Part shown: positions 8,250 to 15,998 of the stretch, in pieces | Numbering within the stretch: position 1 is the stretch's first letter | Layout: each line of letters begins with the position of its first letter | Origin: an uncultured Bacteroidales bacterium | Lineage (GTDB): Bacteria > Bacteroidota > Bacteroidia > Bacteroidales > FEN-979 | Reading direction: 5' to 3' | Assembly (NCBI GenBank): GCA_903887775.1 | Contig: CAISRB010000004.1 | Span: 1-45,247, forward strand | DNA: 45,247 nucleotides | Translations under genes and position numbers: made by a program | The notes under the pieces: model-generated | Told to the model about the DNA's origin: nothing | What the model saw: the letters and a program-made list of their open reading frames with translations, nothing else | Database searches by the model: none

Positions 8250-10079
8250 ATGAGACAGATCTTTTTAATTTTTTGCGTTTTAGGTCTGTTGGGATTGCCA
8301 TGCAGTCCTGTCAATGCCCAAGGTAAAACGCATATGGCAAAAGATGATTCATCCCGAATGCAGATGCTGGGTTCCCAGTCGCAGATCATCGGGGAGATCC
8401 AGGCTATCAGGATCGCTGACTCGGTAAAAATGGCAACCCTGGAAAGGGAAATAAGAGAATTAAAATCGTATGAACAAGCCAAAAAAAAGGCGTTGCAGCG
8501 CGAGATTGACAATACCAGGCTGCAGGATTCAATCCGGTCATTGGATCAGCGAAAAAGAATAGATTCACTGCGTCAGATTGAACATGGTTATCCGGTGGTG
8601 CTATTTCCTCATGATACAATATACACCATATACAGCAACATTGGCGCTTTTACCCCAAAGGAGCGGGCTGCAAGCCAGGAAAAGAGAATTCAGGAACTCG
8701 CGACTGATTATCAATTTAATCCTGATTCACTTGTTGTAAGGCCTTCAGAAACAACTTCCGACATTTGTTACAAAGACAGGATCATTTTTGGAGTAACTGA
8801 TGTTGATGCACTATGGGAAGCGACGGACAGAAACTCGCTGGCCTTGCGAAACAAGGCGAAAATAGCTGCGGCAATTATAATTTACAGGGAGGAAACAAAT
8901 TGGAGGACCATTCTGAAAAATGCAGGAATTGCATTGGCGATTCTCATTCTATTCGGAACATTCCTCCATTTTATGAACAGACTATTCAGGTTGATCCGAC
9001 GGAAAATCGAATCGTACGGAGCAACAAGAATGAAAGGGTTCAATATAAAAGGTTACGCATTGCTCGATACGAACAGAGAAATTAAAATCGCAGTATTTAT
9101 CACCACAATACTGAAATGGGTTATGATACTCATCGTGGTCTATTTTACCTTATTGATCCTATTCGGTTTGTTTCCGTGGACCAGGCACATATCCGATACC
9201 TTGCTCGGTTTTTTTCTTAATCCTTTGGTTGCGATGTTCAGGGCTTTGGTCATTTACCTGCCCAATCTTTTTACCATCGTGGTGATTGTGTTTGTGTTTC
9301 GATTGGTTATAAAGGGAATCCGGTTTCTGAAAAGTGAAATTGAAAATGAATCACTCAAAATACCCGGTTTTCATCCCGACTTGGCGAATCCTACATTTCA
9401 GATCATCCGCGTGCTGACCTATTCATTCATGTTCGTGGTAATTTTCCCCTATCTTCCGGGTTCTGAAAGTCCTGTTTTTAAAGGAGTTTCCGTATTTCTC
9501 GGTGTTATATTAACATTCGGATCTTCCGGATCACTGAGCAATCTTGTCGCCGGTTTGGTGCTCACCTATATGCGGTCATTCAGAATCGGTGACAGGATAA
9601 GGATCGGCCAGGATACCGGGGATGTTATCGAGAAGGGATTGTTGGTGACCAGGATCAGAACACCTAAAAATGAGATCATCTCTATTCCGAATTCCAATGC
9701 GCTTAACACGAATCTTGTCAACTACAGCAGCGACACAACTGAGCGGGGCCTGATCATTCATTCAGCTATTTCTATCGGCTATGAGGCCGAATGGAGGTTG
9801 GTGTACAAATTGCTGCTTGAGGCTGCCCGTGAAACAGAATATATTGAAAAAGAGCCGACACCATTTGTGCTGCAGACCGCCCTTGATGATTTTTATGTGA
9901 GCTACCAGATCAATGCCTATTTGAAAAATGCCAACATCCAGGCATTTGTTTATTCTCATCTGTACGAAAAGATCCAGGATAAATTCAACGAGGCCGGGGT
10001 CCAGATAATGTCACCGCATTATGAAAGGGATAAGGAAATAGTTGTTATACCAGAAAAATATCGTAAAAAGCATAAATAA
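8250..10079 (+). CDS. MscS-family mechanosensitive channel with periplasmic coiled-coil domain
   Basis: 609 residues. A signal peptide (MRQIFLIFCVLGLLG to VNAQ) is followed by a charged, coiled-coil-prone region at about 45-125. A periplasmic domain leads to several transmembrane helices from about 225 on. The pore-lining helix and MscS beta domain begin at FGSSGSLSN (423-431) and continue through SFRIGDRI and the IPNSN loop. The C-terminal alpha/beta part ends in a basic tail. This is the larger MscK/YbdG-like class rather than minimal MscS. Its role is release of small solutes on hypo-osmotic shock or envelope-tension sensing. The stop overlaps the ATG of a short epimerase-like fragment. 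Confidence 0.9.
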   Translation: MRQIFLIFCVLGLLGLPCSPVNAQGKTHMAKDDSSRMQMLGSQSQIIGEIQAIRIADSVKMATLEREIRELKSYEQAKKKALQREIDNTRLQDSIRSLDQRKRIDSLRQIEHGYPVVLFPHDTIYTIYSNIGAFTPKERAASQEKRIQELATDYQFNPDSLVVRPSETTSDICYKDRIIFGVTDVDALWEATDRNSLALRNKAKIAAAIIIYREETNWRTILKNAGIALAILILFGTFLHFMNRLFRLIRRKIESYGATRMKGFNIKGYALLDTNREIKIAVFITTILKWVMILIVVYFTLLILFGLFPWTRHISDTLLGFFLNPLVAMFRALVIYLPNLFTIVVIVFVFRLVIKGIRFLKSEIENESLKIPGFHPDLANPTFQIIRVLTYSFMFVVIFPYLPGSESPVFKGVSVFLGVILTFGSSGSLSNLVAGLVLTYMRSFRIGDRIRIGQDTGDVIEKGLLVTRIRTPKNEIISIPNSNALNTNLVNYSSDTTERGLIIHSAISIGYEAEWRLVYKLLLEAARETEYIEKEPTPFVLQTALDDFYVSYQINAYLKNANIQAFVYSHLYEKIQDKFNEAGVQIMSPHYERDKEIVVIPEKYRKKHK

Positions 10080-10183
10080 TGAGCTATATATTAATCACAG
10101 GATCACTGGGTAATATGGGGCTGCATTATGGAAGGCTGTTCCGGCGAAGACGGGTAATTACAAGCGATTTTTCAAATTGGTAA
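10079..10183 (+). pseudogene. Truncated NAD-dependent epimerase-like start
   Basis: An ATG overlapping the MscS stop (TAATG) opens a 34-codon frame. Its first residues, MSYILITGSLGNMG, look like the beta-alpha Rossmann start of an extended SDR/epimerase. After about 17 residues the similarity stops at a sequence like the core of repeat family 2 (10132-10156), and the frame closes at 10183. It is best read as the stump of a gene formerly coupled to mscS. Confidence 0.45.
10132..10156 (+). repeat. Partial family 2 repeat
   Basis: GGCTGTTCCGGCGAAGAC resembles the GGCTATTCCGGCGAAAGC core of the copy at 11865. Only about 25 bp match, so the assignment is tentative. It sits at the break point of the epimerase-like stump. 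Confidence 0.4.
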
Positions 10184-10220
10184 TTAAACAAAAAAAATAA
10201 TGCTCTCATTGATTTTTCAT

Positions 10221-10295
10221 TTCCTCAACAAAATCAACCACTTTCGCAAAATCGAGTATGAATTGACGGTTAGATATTTCGTCAGAGTAGTGTAC
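10221..10295 (+). repeat. Dispersed repeat family 1, copy B
   Basis: Keeps the AAAATCAACCACTTT start and the GGTTAGATATTTCGTCAGAG to GTGTAC end, identical to copy A there. The middle (CGCAAAATCGAGTATGAATT) is divergent and the length differs slightly. It lies 70 bp outside the possible left attachment sequence. Confidence 0.8.
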
Positions 10296-10364
10296 TGACA
10301 ACACTGATTAGTAAATTGAAGATCAGTAATTTACAGAATCTCAGAAAGGTTTATGTAAGAATAA

Positions 10365-10376
10365 ATGTAAGAATTT
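10365..10376 (+). other. Possible left attachment repeat of the mobile element
   Basis: ATGTAAGAATTT is repeated exactly at 22021-22032, just beyond the integrase gene, and the two copies bracket all mobile-element genes. The left copy is preceded by a second ATGTAAGAAT at 10353. Both are followed within 30 bp by a terminator hairpin. Twelve bases is short and the match could be chance. Confidence 0.35.
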
Positions 10377-10383
10377 TTGGCAG

Positions 10384-10412
10384 AAGGCTGGTGAAAACCG
10401 GCCTTTTGTGTT
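10384..10412 (+). terminator. Terminator-like hairpin
   Basis: AAGGCTGGT / ACCGGCCTT arms (nine pairs, one G-T) around GAAA, followed by a T-rich run. A GNRA-type loop on a GC-rich stem is typical of an intrinsic terminator. Confidence 0.5.
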
Positions 10413-10627
10413 TTCTGTATAAACCTATATTATTAATCAAATTTTCCTTGGCTATGATGCAAAGTTGCACATAAATATTTTAGCATACTTTGTTCAGAAG
10501 TCCAATTTTATTGTGTTGAAAAGTCCAAATTTAGGATTGTCATGTTTGCAAAGTCATGCTGCTATACTTGCGTAAGAGATCAGTAAAGTACACCATTCTC
10601 CATAAAAAAAATTGGAGCCTGCTTTTA

Positions 10628-10655
10628 TTGTAAGTCATCGAAATCCTTACTTTTG
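10628..10655 (+). promoter_or_regulatory. Promoter of the first element gene
   Basis: TTG at 10628 and TACTTTTG at 10648 match the Bacteroidota -33/-7 pair with a 20-bp start-to-start distance. Transcription would begin about 10 bases before the ATG at 10672. Confidence 0.55.
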
Positions 10656-10671
10656 ATCAATTTTAAATTCA

Positions 10672-11334
10672 ATGCCACCGAAAATGGACATTCAAAATTT
10701 CAACAATGGATTTTGCTATCCTTACGATCTCATAGATAACCTTCCCGTATTCCCATCACTACATGCAATTCCATGTTCGGTGCTTTACAACAATGATCCC
10801 AAAGGTGCTATCCTTTTACTATGTCCATCATCTGATCTGAAGTTCTTCGGTATAAATCCATCAAACCAACCCGAACCATATCTCAGGTTCAGGATGCTCA
10901 ATATCGCCCAGAAAGCATTTGCCATAGAAATACATCTGGGGTTTGATCATAATAGAATCCTGAAAATTCATCTAAATCCAGCGGTTCCCCAGACCATTGA
11001 GTTTCTAAAACTCTGTTCTAAAACCAAAATGATTTCATTTCATTATTACAATAAATCAAAGAACTTCTTTGCTTCATCAATAACTGGTTTGGATGATGAA
11101 CATGTTGAATGGTTCAAAAGAAACGATGAAATTGTGAAGAAAATCTCTCCGGCAAATGATTACTTATCGGTTTGTACTGCATTGTTTCTTGAAATGAAAC
11201 GTAGCCAACGACTGTATCATTATTTCGAGAAGGATGGGATCGATTGTTTTATCAGAAAAGGATCGTTAGTGGCAAAATTTGATGTCACCTCACAATCAGT
11301 TCCATTAGACTGGGAGAAGAAGATGTGGAATTGA
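10672..11334 (+). CDS. Unrecognised 220-residue protein of the mobile element
   Basis: No family recognised. Soluble, mixed alpha/beta composition, no signal peptide or membrane segment. Visible runs: PKGAILLLCPSSDLKFFG near 43-60, AFAIEIHLGFDHN near 87-99, and a charged C-terminal half (EHVEWFKRNDEIVKKI) ending DWEKKMWN. The start at 10672 sits about 10 bases after the predicted transcription start; Met5 (10684) is an alternative. It is followed after 3 bp by another unknown gene on the same strand, so the two form an operon at the left end of the element. It could be an accessory or conflict protein; no function is claimed. Confidence 0.6.
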   Translation: MPPKMDIQNFNNGFCYPYDLIDNLPVFPSLHAIPCSVLYNNDPKGAILLLCPSSDLKFFGINPSNQPEPYLRFRMLNIAQKAFAIEIHLGFDHNRILKIHLNPAVPQTIEFLKLCSKTKMISFHYYNKSKNFFASSITGLDDEHVEWFKRNDEIVKKISPANDYLSVCTALFLEMKRSQRLYHYFEKDGIDCFIRKGSLVAKFDVTSQSVPLDWEKKMWN

Positions 11335-11337
11335 AAT

Positions 11338-11736
11338 TTGGTGAAAAACAAATGCATAATGTCTTGGAAGTCACAGTTAATCAAAGAGAATTTGAATTTT
11401 AAAATATCATCCATGGATATCAAAGAACAATATGAGGAGTTGACGAAAAAATTACAACAATCCTTACCCATAAAGGCTTATCCAACAAGAGAACTTGTTC
11501 ATTCATTAAGAGATAAAGAGAATCCAATAACTCTAAAAAGTGAATTGACAATTACAACCGTTCACAACAGTGGCGATATTTCGGGAATAATGTGTGTTAT
11601 TGAACAAAAAAACAAGAACGTAATTGCTTGTGGTTTGGTACATTTGATCTTTATGGCTAATTGTCCGCTGTACAAGGAGATTGTAGATTATCAAAAAAAA
11701 CGCAATAAACGAATTAGGCAATTAGGAATGAATTAA
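11338..11736 (+). CDS. Unrecognised small protein of the mobile element
   Basis: 132 residues, or 107 if translation begins at Met26 (11413, MDIKEQYEEL). No family recognised. The N-terminal part is helical and charged (EQYEELTKKLQQSL). The middle (TLKSELTITTVHNSGDISGIMCVIEQ) looks beta-rich, and the C-terminus is strongly basic (YQKKRNKRIRQLG), which could bind nucleic acid. It lies 3 bp after the preceding unknown gene. Gene is likely real because of operon position and absence of overlap, but start and role are open. Confidence 0.5.
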   Translation: MVKNKCIMSWKSQLIKENLNFKISSMDIKEQYEELTKKLQQSLPIKAYPTRELVHSLRDKENPITLKSELTITTVHNSGDISGIMCVIEQKNKNVIACGLVHLIFMANCPLYKEIVDYQKKRNKRIRQLGMN

Positions 11737-11864
11737 TCTACTTTTCACCCATACAAGAATTTTATTTTTCTTTCTGAAAACCAGTATTTTAGCACCTTGT
11801 ATGGACGAAACGGATAATCCGACCACCCTCTGCCGGTTATGGTTGGCCAACTTATATCATTAGT

Positions 11865-11927
11865 AATCAATTAAATGAGATGGTTAGGCTATTCCGGCGA
11901 AAGCTGGTCAGTCTGAGTGTTTCTTTC
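11865..11927 (+). repeat. Dispersed repeat family 2, copy at the primase stump
   Basis: Matches 36333-36393 and the reverse complement of 345-405 through AATCAA.TAAATGAGATGG, TTCCGGCGAAAGCTGGTCA and TTTCTT. It forms the 3' end of the truncated CHC2 primase frame, so the primase similarity stops where the repeat starts. Confidence 0.75.
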
Positions 11928-12152
11928 AGCCCTGGGTCTGTCGACCTGGTAAAGCTTCATGAAAAAGCTGACAATGTTACCACCTTCGCCTGTTCCGAAA
12001 TCGAACCAGACATTGCGGTTAATATGAACTTTGAAACTTGGCTGGTTTTCCTGTCTAAAGGGACTGTGGTACCAGGCGCTACCATGGCGGCATTTAGCCG
12101 CTTTATAGCCATTCGCTAGTAGAAGGCGTAAAATATTGCTGAACATATTCAT
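11889..12152 (-). pseudogene. CHC2 zinc-finger DNA primase, N-terminal stump
   Basis: Residues about 10-70 of this frame (LLANGYKAAKCR, then WYHSPFRQENQPSFKV, VWFDFGTGEGGN) match the zinc-finger start of Bacteroidota mobile-element primases. In the sequence WYLSPLRxExTPSFKV and WYDHGxGxGGNxIDF are usual. The toprim catalytic domain is absent: similarity ends at LYQVD and the frame runs into a family 2 repeat. The upstream end is fused by deletion to the VapE remnant, with which it overlaps in another frame. It cannot be a working primase. Confidence 0.65.
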
Positions 12153-12970
12153 ATTCCATGGTTACGGCTTGATATTGTTCATTCCTTGATTCGTTTTCCT
12201 TTAACTCATCCGCAGTCAACTGAAATCTGAAACCTGATTTATAAAGGGCATAGGCCTGGCTCCATACGTTATCAATGCCGATGGGTTCATAGTTAAACTC
12301 TATCGAATCAATTTCAAAGCATAACCAGCGGACGCTTCCCGTGGTATCGGTCAGGAAGGATTGTTCGTTGGTGGAACCAATGAAGGATGCCCGGCGGGGA
12401 GCTGATCATCCCGTCCTTATCCTGTGGGATTGTATCAACCCTGTAGTTTGCAAGAGCATTTGGGCACAGAAACCGGCAGAAAGTGCTTTTCCCGGTATGC
12501 TGGGCGGAGCCAACCAGGATAAAGGCATGCTTATTATACAAATGGTCATCCACGGCACAGGCCACGGTACGGACCATCATCTTTTTAAAGTGATGGTTGA
12601 ATTGCTGCTGATCGATGGCTTTAACATGGTTTGCCAGCTCGGTAATATAATCCCTGTTGCCTTCGTCCCAGGGAGGGAGGGATTCGAAATACTTCAGTAT
12701 AGGATTATAGGAGGGTACAAAATCGGAATTGAGCAGGGCCTTGAGGGTTGACTGTGAAATCTGGTATCCATTGCTGAGCAGTTGGATCAACAGATTGTTA
12801 TCCTTCATTTCATTAAAGCAACCTTCCCCCTTTTTGCGGCCCTCGACCACATGCTTGACTTCGTTATATTGAAGATCATACCACTGATGGAGAACCTCCT
12901 GAACCTCGACAATTGCCAAAGGCTTCCTTACGATAGCATCCCCGGTATCTTTTTTCTTTTGAGAATTCAT
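12103..12970 (-). pseudogene. VapE/VirE-family element protein with internal deletion and frameshift
   Basis: The minus-strand frame from 12970 gives an N-terminal region with SLPPWDEGNRDYITELA and a Walker A (GSAQHTGKST), then DTIPQDKDG. After that the frame is lost: the continuation is in the next frame, beginning RASFIGSTNEQSFL, through TGSVRWLCFEIDSI and on to YFTPSTSEWL, stop at 12103. In intact VapE proteins roughly 60 residues separate DKDG from the ASFIGSTN motif; here they adjoin, so a deletion removed them and shifted the frame. The last C-terminal residues are also missing. VapE-like P-loop proteins serve replication of integrative elements; this one is dead. Confidence 0.8.
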
Positions 12971-13080
12971 TATTGTTTCTTTTTACATTGAATATCAGCT
13001 CCTTTGCTTCATCCCAGATCATGGCATGATGGTCAACACGGGATAAACCCGGTTTCAGATACCAATGCCACATCAGGGAA

Positions 13081-13356
13081 CTATATGACGGAATTCTTCA
13101 TGGCTTCAAGGATTTCGGATTTCTTGAACAGGATTTTCCGGCCATGCTGGTAGAAAGGAATTTTCCTGGATTTCTTCCAAGCAATAAGTGTAGGGAGGGT
13201 AATTCTAAGAAACCTGGCAGCTTCCCTTTGGGTGAAGTAAATTTCCTCGGGATCTTTAATCTCATTTTTCTTAATTGAAACTTTGGACGCTTCCCATTCA
13301 TTGAGTACATCGAATAGTTCTTTTTTGTCTTTGATAATGATCATCAGACTTTCCAT
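13081..13356 (-). CDS. Helix-turn-helix excisionase-like protein
   Basis: 91 residues. The C-terminal half has the MerR/excisionase layout: YFTQREAARFLRITLPTL forms the helix-turn-helix, followed by a wing and KIPFYQHGRKILFKKSEILE. This protein is common upstream of VapE/primase genes in Bacteroidota integrative elements and probably directs excision or activates element genes. It appears intact, though the genes it should serve are decayed. The start ATG (13356) lies 26 bp after a candidate -7 box. An internal Met (residue 5) is an alternative start. Confidence 0.8.
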   Translation of the reverse strand: MESLMIIIKDKKELFDVLNEWEASKVSIKKNEIKDPEEIYFTQREAARFLRITLPTLIAWKKSRKIPFYQHGRKILFKKSEILEAMKNSVI

Positions 13357-13381
13357 TTTTTATCGTATTAAAATTTTGCGC

Positions 13382-13389
13382 CAAATCTA
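13382..13389 (-). promoter_or_regulatory. Candidate -7 box for the excisionase gene
   Basis: TAGATTTG on the minus strand matches TAnnTTTG, about 26 bp before the ATG. No good -33 TTG seen. Confidence 0.4.
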
Positions 13390-13640
13390 AGGTCGTAAGT
13401 CGAAAAAATAAAGGACAAGAACGATTCTAAATAATACTAATTGATTTAAAGGGAGTTAAGCATAATTCATTATGAAAATATTTTTTTGGCCATGTTCATC
13501 AATTAAGTTTCGGTGTCATTTTTCTCTTGAAAAGAGTTAAGAAAATCGGAGTGCCAGGCACTGGAAATCCATAAAAATTTTGCTTGAAATGGTAAAAGGA
13601 TGGGGGAGCATTTTGGAGCGAAGTGGGTCATTGGTTAACG

Positions 13641-13724
13641 AACCCTTCAGAACCCTACAAGACCCTACGGAAACTTACGCTTACAAAACCTGGAGAACCC
13701 TACAAGACCCTACAGAACCCTACA
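13641..13724 (+). repeat. Six iteron-like decamers (RACCCTACRR)
   Basis: Two blocks of three contiguous 10-bp units lie at 13641-13670 and 13695-13724. Units read AACCCTTCAG, AACCCTACAA, GACCCTACGG, then AACCCTACAA, GACCCTACAG, AACCCTACAA. A 19-base stretch is identical between blocks (13650 and 13694). Helical-turn periodicity suggests cooperative protein binding, for example a replication origin or excision-control site of the element. Confidence 0.65.
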
Positions 13725-13973
13725 AAGTGAAACGCATTGGTAATCGACGGACTAAAACCGCCTTAAACTGACAAGATTTTTATTCTTGTTGCAGGTGGTC
13801 AATATGCGTCGGCAAAGATTGATCATCTGATCGGTGTTTAATTACTTGGGTGAGCCTCTCCGCAATGATTAATCAACTGGTAATGATTCAATAGAAATCC
13901 AAAACTCTGGCAAAATCGATTTAAAATGCCGTAATTTTGATCAGTTAACCGTAAACCTTAAAGCTTAAATAGT

Positions 13974-14039
13974 ATGGAAAATCCATTTGAAATCATCGAC
14001 AAGAGATTGACTGCGATTTATGGAAAGCTGGAAGAATAG
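13974..14039 (+). pseudogene. Stump of a second HTH/excisionase-like gene
   Basis: ATG at 13974 opens MENPFEIIDKRLTAIYGKLEE and then a TAG. This beginning is typical of Bacteroidota MerR-like helix-turn-helix proteins of mobile elements (MxNPFExIxxRLxxIExLL). The DNA-binding part is missing downstream, so the gene is cut short. Confidence 0.45.
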
Positions 14040-14075
14040 ATTCAGAGAATTGACAATTAGGCCTCTGAATCCCCC

Positions 14076-14110
14076 ATTGTGGAAAGTTAGCAACTTGATT
14101 TTTCCACAAT
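14076..14110. promoter_or_regulatory. Inverted repeat upstream of the HipA/DUF3037 operon
   Basis: Perfect 10-bp arms ATTGTGGAAA (14076) and TTTCCACAAT (14101), 15 bp apart. Further half-sites ATTGTGG at 14165 and 14190. The cluster lies 220-250 bp before the kinase gene and could be its operator. No HipB-like repressor gene is adjacent. Confidence 0.45.
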
Positions 14111-14326
14111 AATAAATTTCATATAAATCAGAAAAACAGGTACTTGCAATTGTGCCTTTTACTTATTGTGGACTGATTGTTGAATTTATTGTGGGATTTC
14201 AAAGTGATGACTTTTTTTGAAAAAACAGATATCACCTAAAAATGATTATTTTTGATTATTCAATTCTGCTTTGTAACTGTCAACCTACAAACCCTTTATA
14301 TACTATCTCCTGGTATCGCTCTTATT

Positions 14327-15145
14327 ATGCTAAAAATAACCGATAAGGATTACTTTCTGCCGATAATTGAAGCATTGTACGGTATTAAGTCTTATGATAC
14401 AGGCACAACTCAACCCATGCAAATCGCTGGAGTTTGCACAAAAACAGGAGTCAAGGACACTTATGTAGTGAAATATCTCAATTCCCCCAGGATGTCGATT
14501 AAAGCCTCAACAAGTGAATTAGTTGCCGCATTTATTGCGAGGCAGCTTGATTTACATGTTGTTGAACCAGCAATTATTAATGTCAGTGAATTATTTGTAG
14601 ACACCCTTCGGGGCAAGGATGGGTTTAAATTTGCAAGTAATAGTATTGGGTTAAACTATGGGTGTAAATATGTACCTGGTTATTTTGAATTCGTTAGAAA
14701 TCAGGAACTCAATGATGCTCAATTTGCAGCAGCTGAACATATATTCGCTTTCGACGTCTTTATCTCAAATCCTGACAGAGGACCCCAAGGAAAGCAGAAC
14801 ATGTTGACTAATGGCAAAAAAATCCTTATCTTTGATCATGAATTGGCTTTTAGTTTCTTATATGATATTTTCGTAAAAAATCCGACACCTTGGCTAATCG
14901 GAGAAAATGATAGAGCAGTAATCCAAAAACATTTTTTCTATCATACGCTAAAAGAAAAGGATCATAAATTCGATGAGTTTGTTGAGCGTCTAACAATCAT
15001 TGATGAAACTTTCTGGGAAAGAGTAACCTCATTAATTCCACCTGAATGGCAATCGGATCAAATTAATGAAATAAAAACCAACTTAGCATCGTTAATCGAA
15101 CACAGATCGATATTTTTACAGGAATTATATAAAGTGCTGTCATGA
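14327..15145 (+). CDS. HipA-like protein kinase (HipA_2 type)
   Basis: 272 residues from ATG 14327; the open frame could start 75 bp earlier at TTG but homology begins here. Kinase features: Lys49 (TYVVKYL) for ATP, Glu64, catalytic loop FDVFISNPDRG with Asp150, Asn158, and metal-binding Asp170 (ILIFDHELAFSF). This is the compact HipA-like family lacking the HipA N-terminal domain, often paired with a DUF3037 protein, as here (4-bp overlap, ATGA). HipA of E. coli phosphorylates GltX and causes dormancy; the target here is unknown. No HipB-type antitoxin gene is present, so DUF3037 may be regulator or co-factor. AT-rich cargo of the integrative element. Confidence 0.8.
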   Translation: MLKITDKDYFLPIIEALYGIKSYDTGTTQPMQIAGVCTKTGVKDTYVVKYLNSPRMSIKASTSELVAAFIARQLDLHVVEPAIINVSELFVDTLRGKDGFKFASNSIGLNYGCKYVPGYFEFVRNQELNDAQFAAAEHIFAFDVFISNPDRGPQGKQNMLTNGKKILIFDHELAFSFLYDIFVKNPTPWLIGENDRAVIQKHFFYHTLKEKDHKFDEFVERLTIIDETFWERVTSLIPPEWQSDQINEIKTNLASLIEHRSIFLQELYKVLS

Positions 15146-15975
15146 AAAAATTTCAATATCAAATTATTAGGTATGTCCACGATCAAGTGACGTCCGAATT
15201 TGTAAACGTTGGAATTGTAGTTTACCAGCCTGATATTAAGTTTCTACAATGTAAAGTCATTACTAGATTTGGTCGTATATCTAATTTTTTTAATGATTTA
15301 AATGGACAATATTTATTGTCAACACTCAAACAAATTGAAAAAGAAGTCTGCAGAACCTCTAAACAACTTACGGAACTGTTTTTTGATTGTTCTTCTCTTG
15401 AAGAAATCACAAATTCAATCCTACCAAAGGATAACAGCGCATTAGAATTCTCGGAGCTGAGGTTTGGAATTGACATAGATTTCAAAAGCGCAGTCAGTGA
15501 TCTTTTTAATAATATGGTAGATAAATACAGCACGGATTTCGAAAAGGATCCTCATGATGATTTGTTTGCCTGGCGCCGGGTGTATAAGCAGTATTTTGAC
15601 AAATATGGGATAACAGGGAAATTGAAGTCCCATACTGTTAAAACTGAAAATGATGATATTGAGTTCACAAGGGCATGGAAAAATGGTGTATGGAATTGCT
15701 ACCAACCACTTTCATTCGATCTTAAAAGAAAGGACTCGATTAAAAATAAAGTCTATAAATGGAGTGGGATTATCAATGCAATTGAACAATCCAATCAACA
15801 GATGCATCTTTATTTCCTCACAGTTAATGGAACTAAGGATTTTCATGTTAAATCGTTTATTGAACAAACATTGACTCAACGTCCCAACAAATCCATCACT
15901 GTAACACTTGTAAATGAACAACAAGCTGATTCATTTGTTGCAAACCTAAAACAAGAAATCGAATCCCACGTTTAG
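15142..15975 (+). CDS. DUF3037-family protein
   Basis: 277 residues, start overlapping the HipA-like stop by ATGA. The beginning, FQYQIIRYVHDQVTSEFVNVGIVVY, carries the DUF3037 signature (YxxVRYVPxxxxxEFVNVGVVL-like). The segment CKVITRFGRISNFF follows. The C-terminal half is family-variable, with hydrophobic strands. The biochemical role is not established; the conserved partnership with HipA_2 kinases suggests they act together, as toxin and modulator or as a sensor. It ends 24 bp from the convergent stop of the primase-helicase gene. Confidence 0.8.
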   Translation: MKKFQYQIIRYVHDQVTSEFVNVGIVVYQPDIKFLQCKVITRFGRISNFFNDLNGQYLLSTLKQIEKEVCRTSKQLTELFFDCSSLEEITNSILPKDNSALEFSELRFGIDIDFKSAVSDLFNNMVDKYSTDFEKDPHDDLFAWRRVYKQYFDKYGITGKLKSHTVKTENDDIEFTRAWKNGVWNCYQPLSFDLKRKDSIKNKVYKWSGIINAIEQSNQQMHLYFLTVNGTKDFHVKSFIEQTLTQRPNKSITVTLVNEQQADSFVANLKQEIESHV

Positions 15976-15998
15976 GATCTTTCCTATTACAGATTACA

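Larger units (their letters stand above)
10184..10671. other. Gene-less stretch at the left edge of the mobile element
   Basis: Holds family 1 repeat copy B, a tandem ATGTAAGAAT motif (10353 and 10365) that recurs at 22021, a terminator-like hairpin, and the promoter of the first cargo gene. No coding frame of note. Confidence 0.55.
13390..14326. other. Gene-poor 0.9-kb segment of the mobile element
   Basis: Between the leftward excisionase and the rightward HipA gene there is no complete gene. It contains six iteron-like decamers, a 21-codon stump of an HTH protein, and TTGTGG-containing inverted repeats. A 63-codon frame at 13580-13771 is largely the decamer repeat read in frame (RTLQDPTE...) and is not called. 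Confidence 0.55.

Noticed and set aside
12876-13073. 65-codon minus-strand frame between the excisionase and VapE genes
   Set aside because: It overlaps the VapE start in another frame. The first residues could be a remnant of a lost gene but nothing recognisable remains.
13580-13771. 63-codon frame as a small protein
   Set aside because: The sequence is mostly the decamer repeat read in frame; the periodicity is 10 bp, not a multiple of 3, so a DNA function is more likely.
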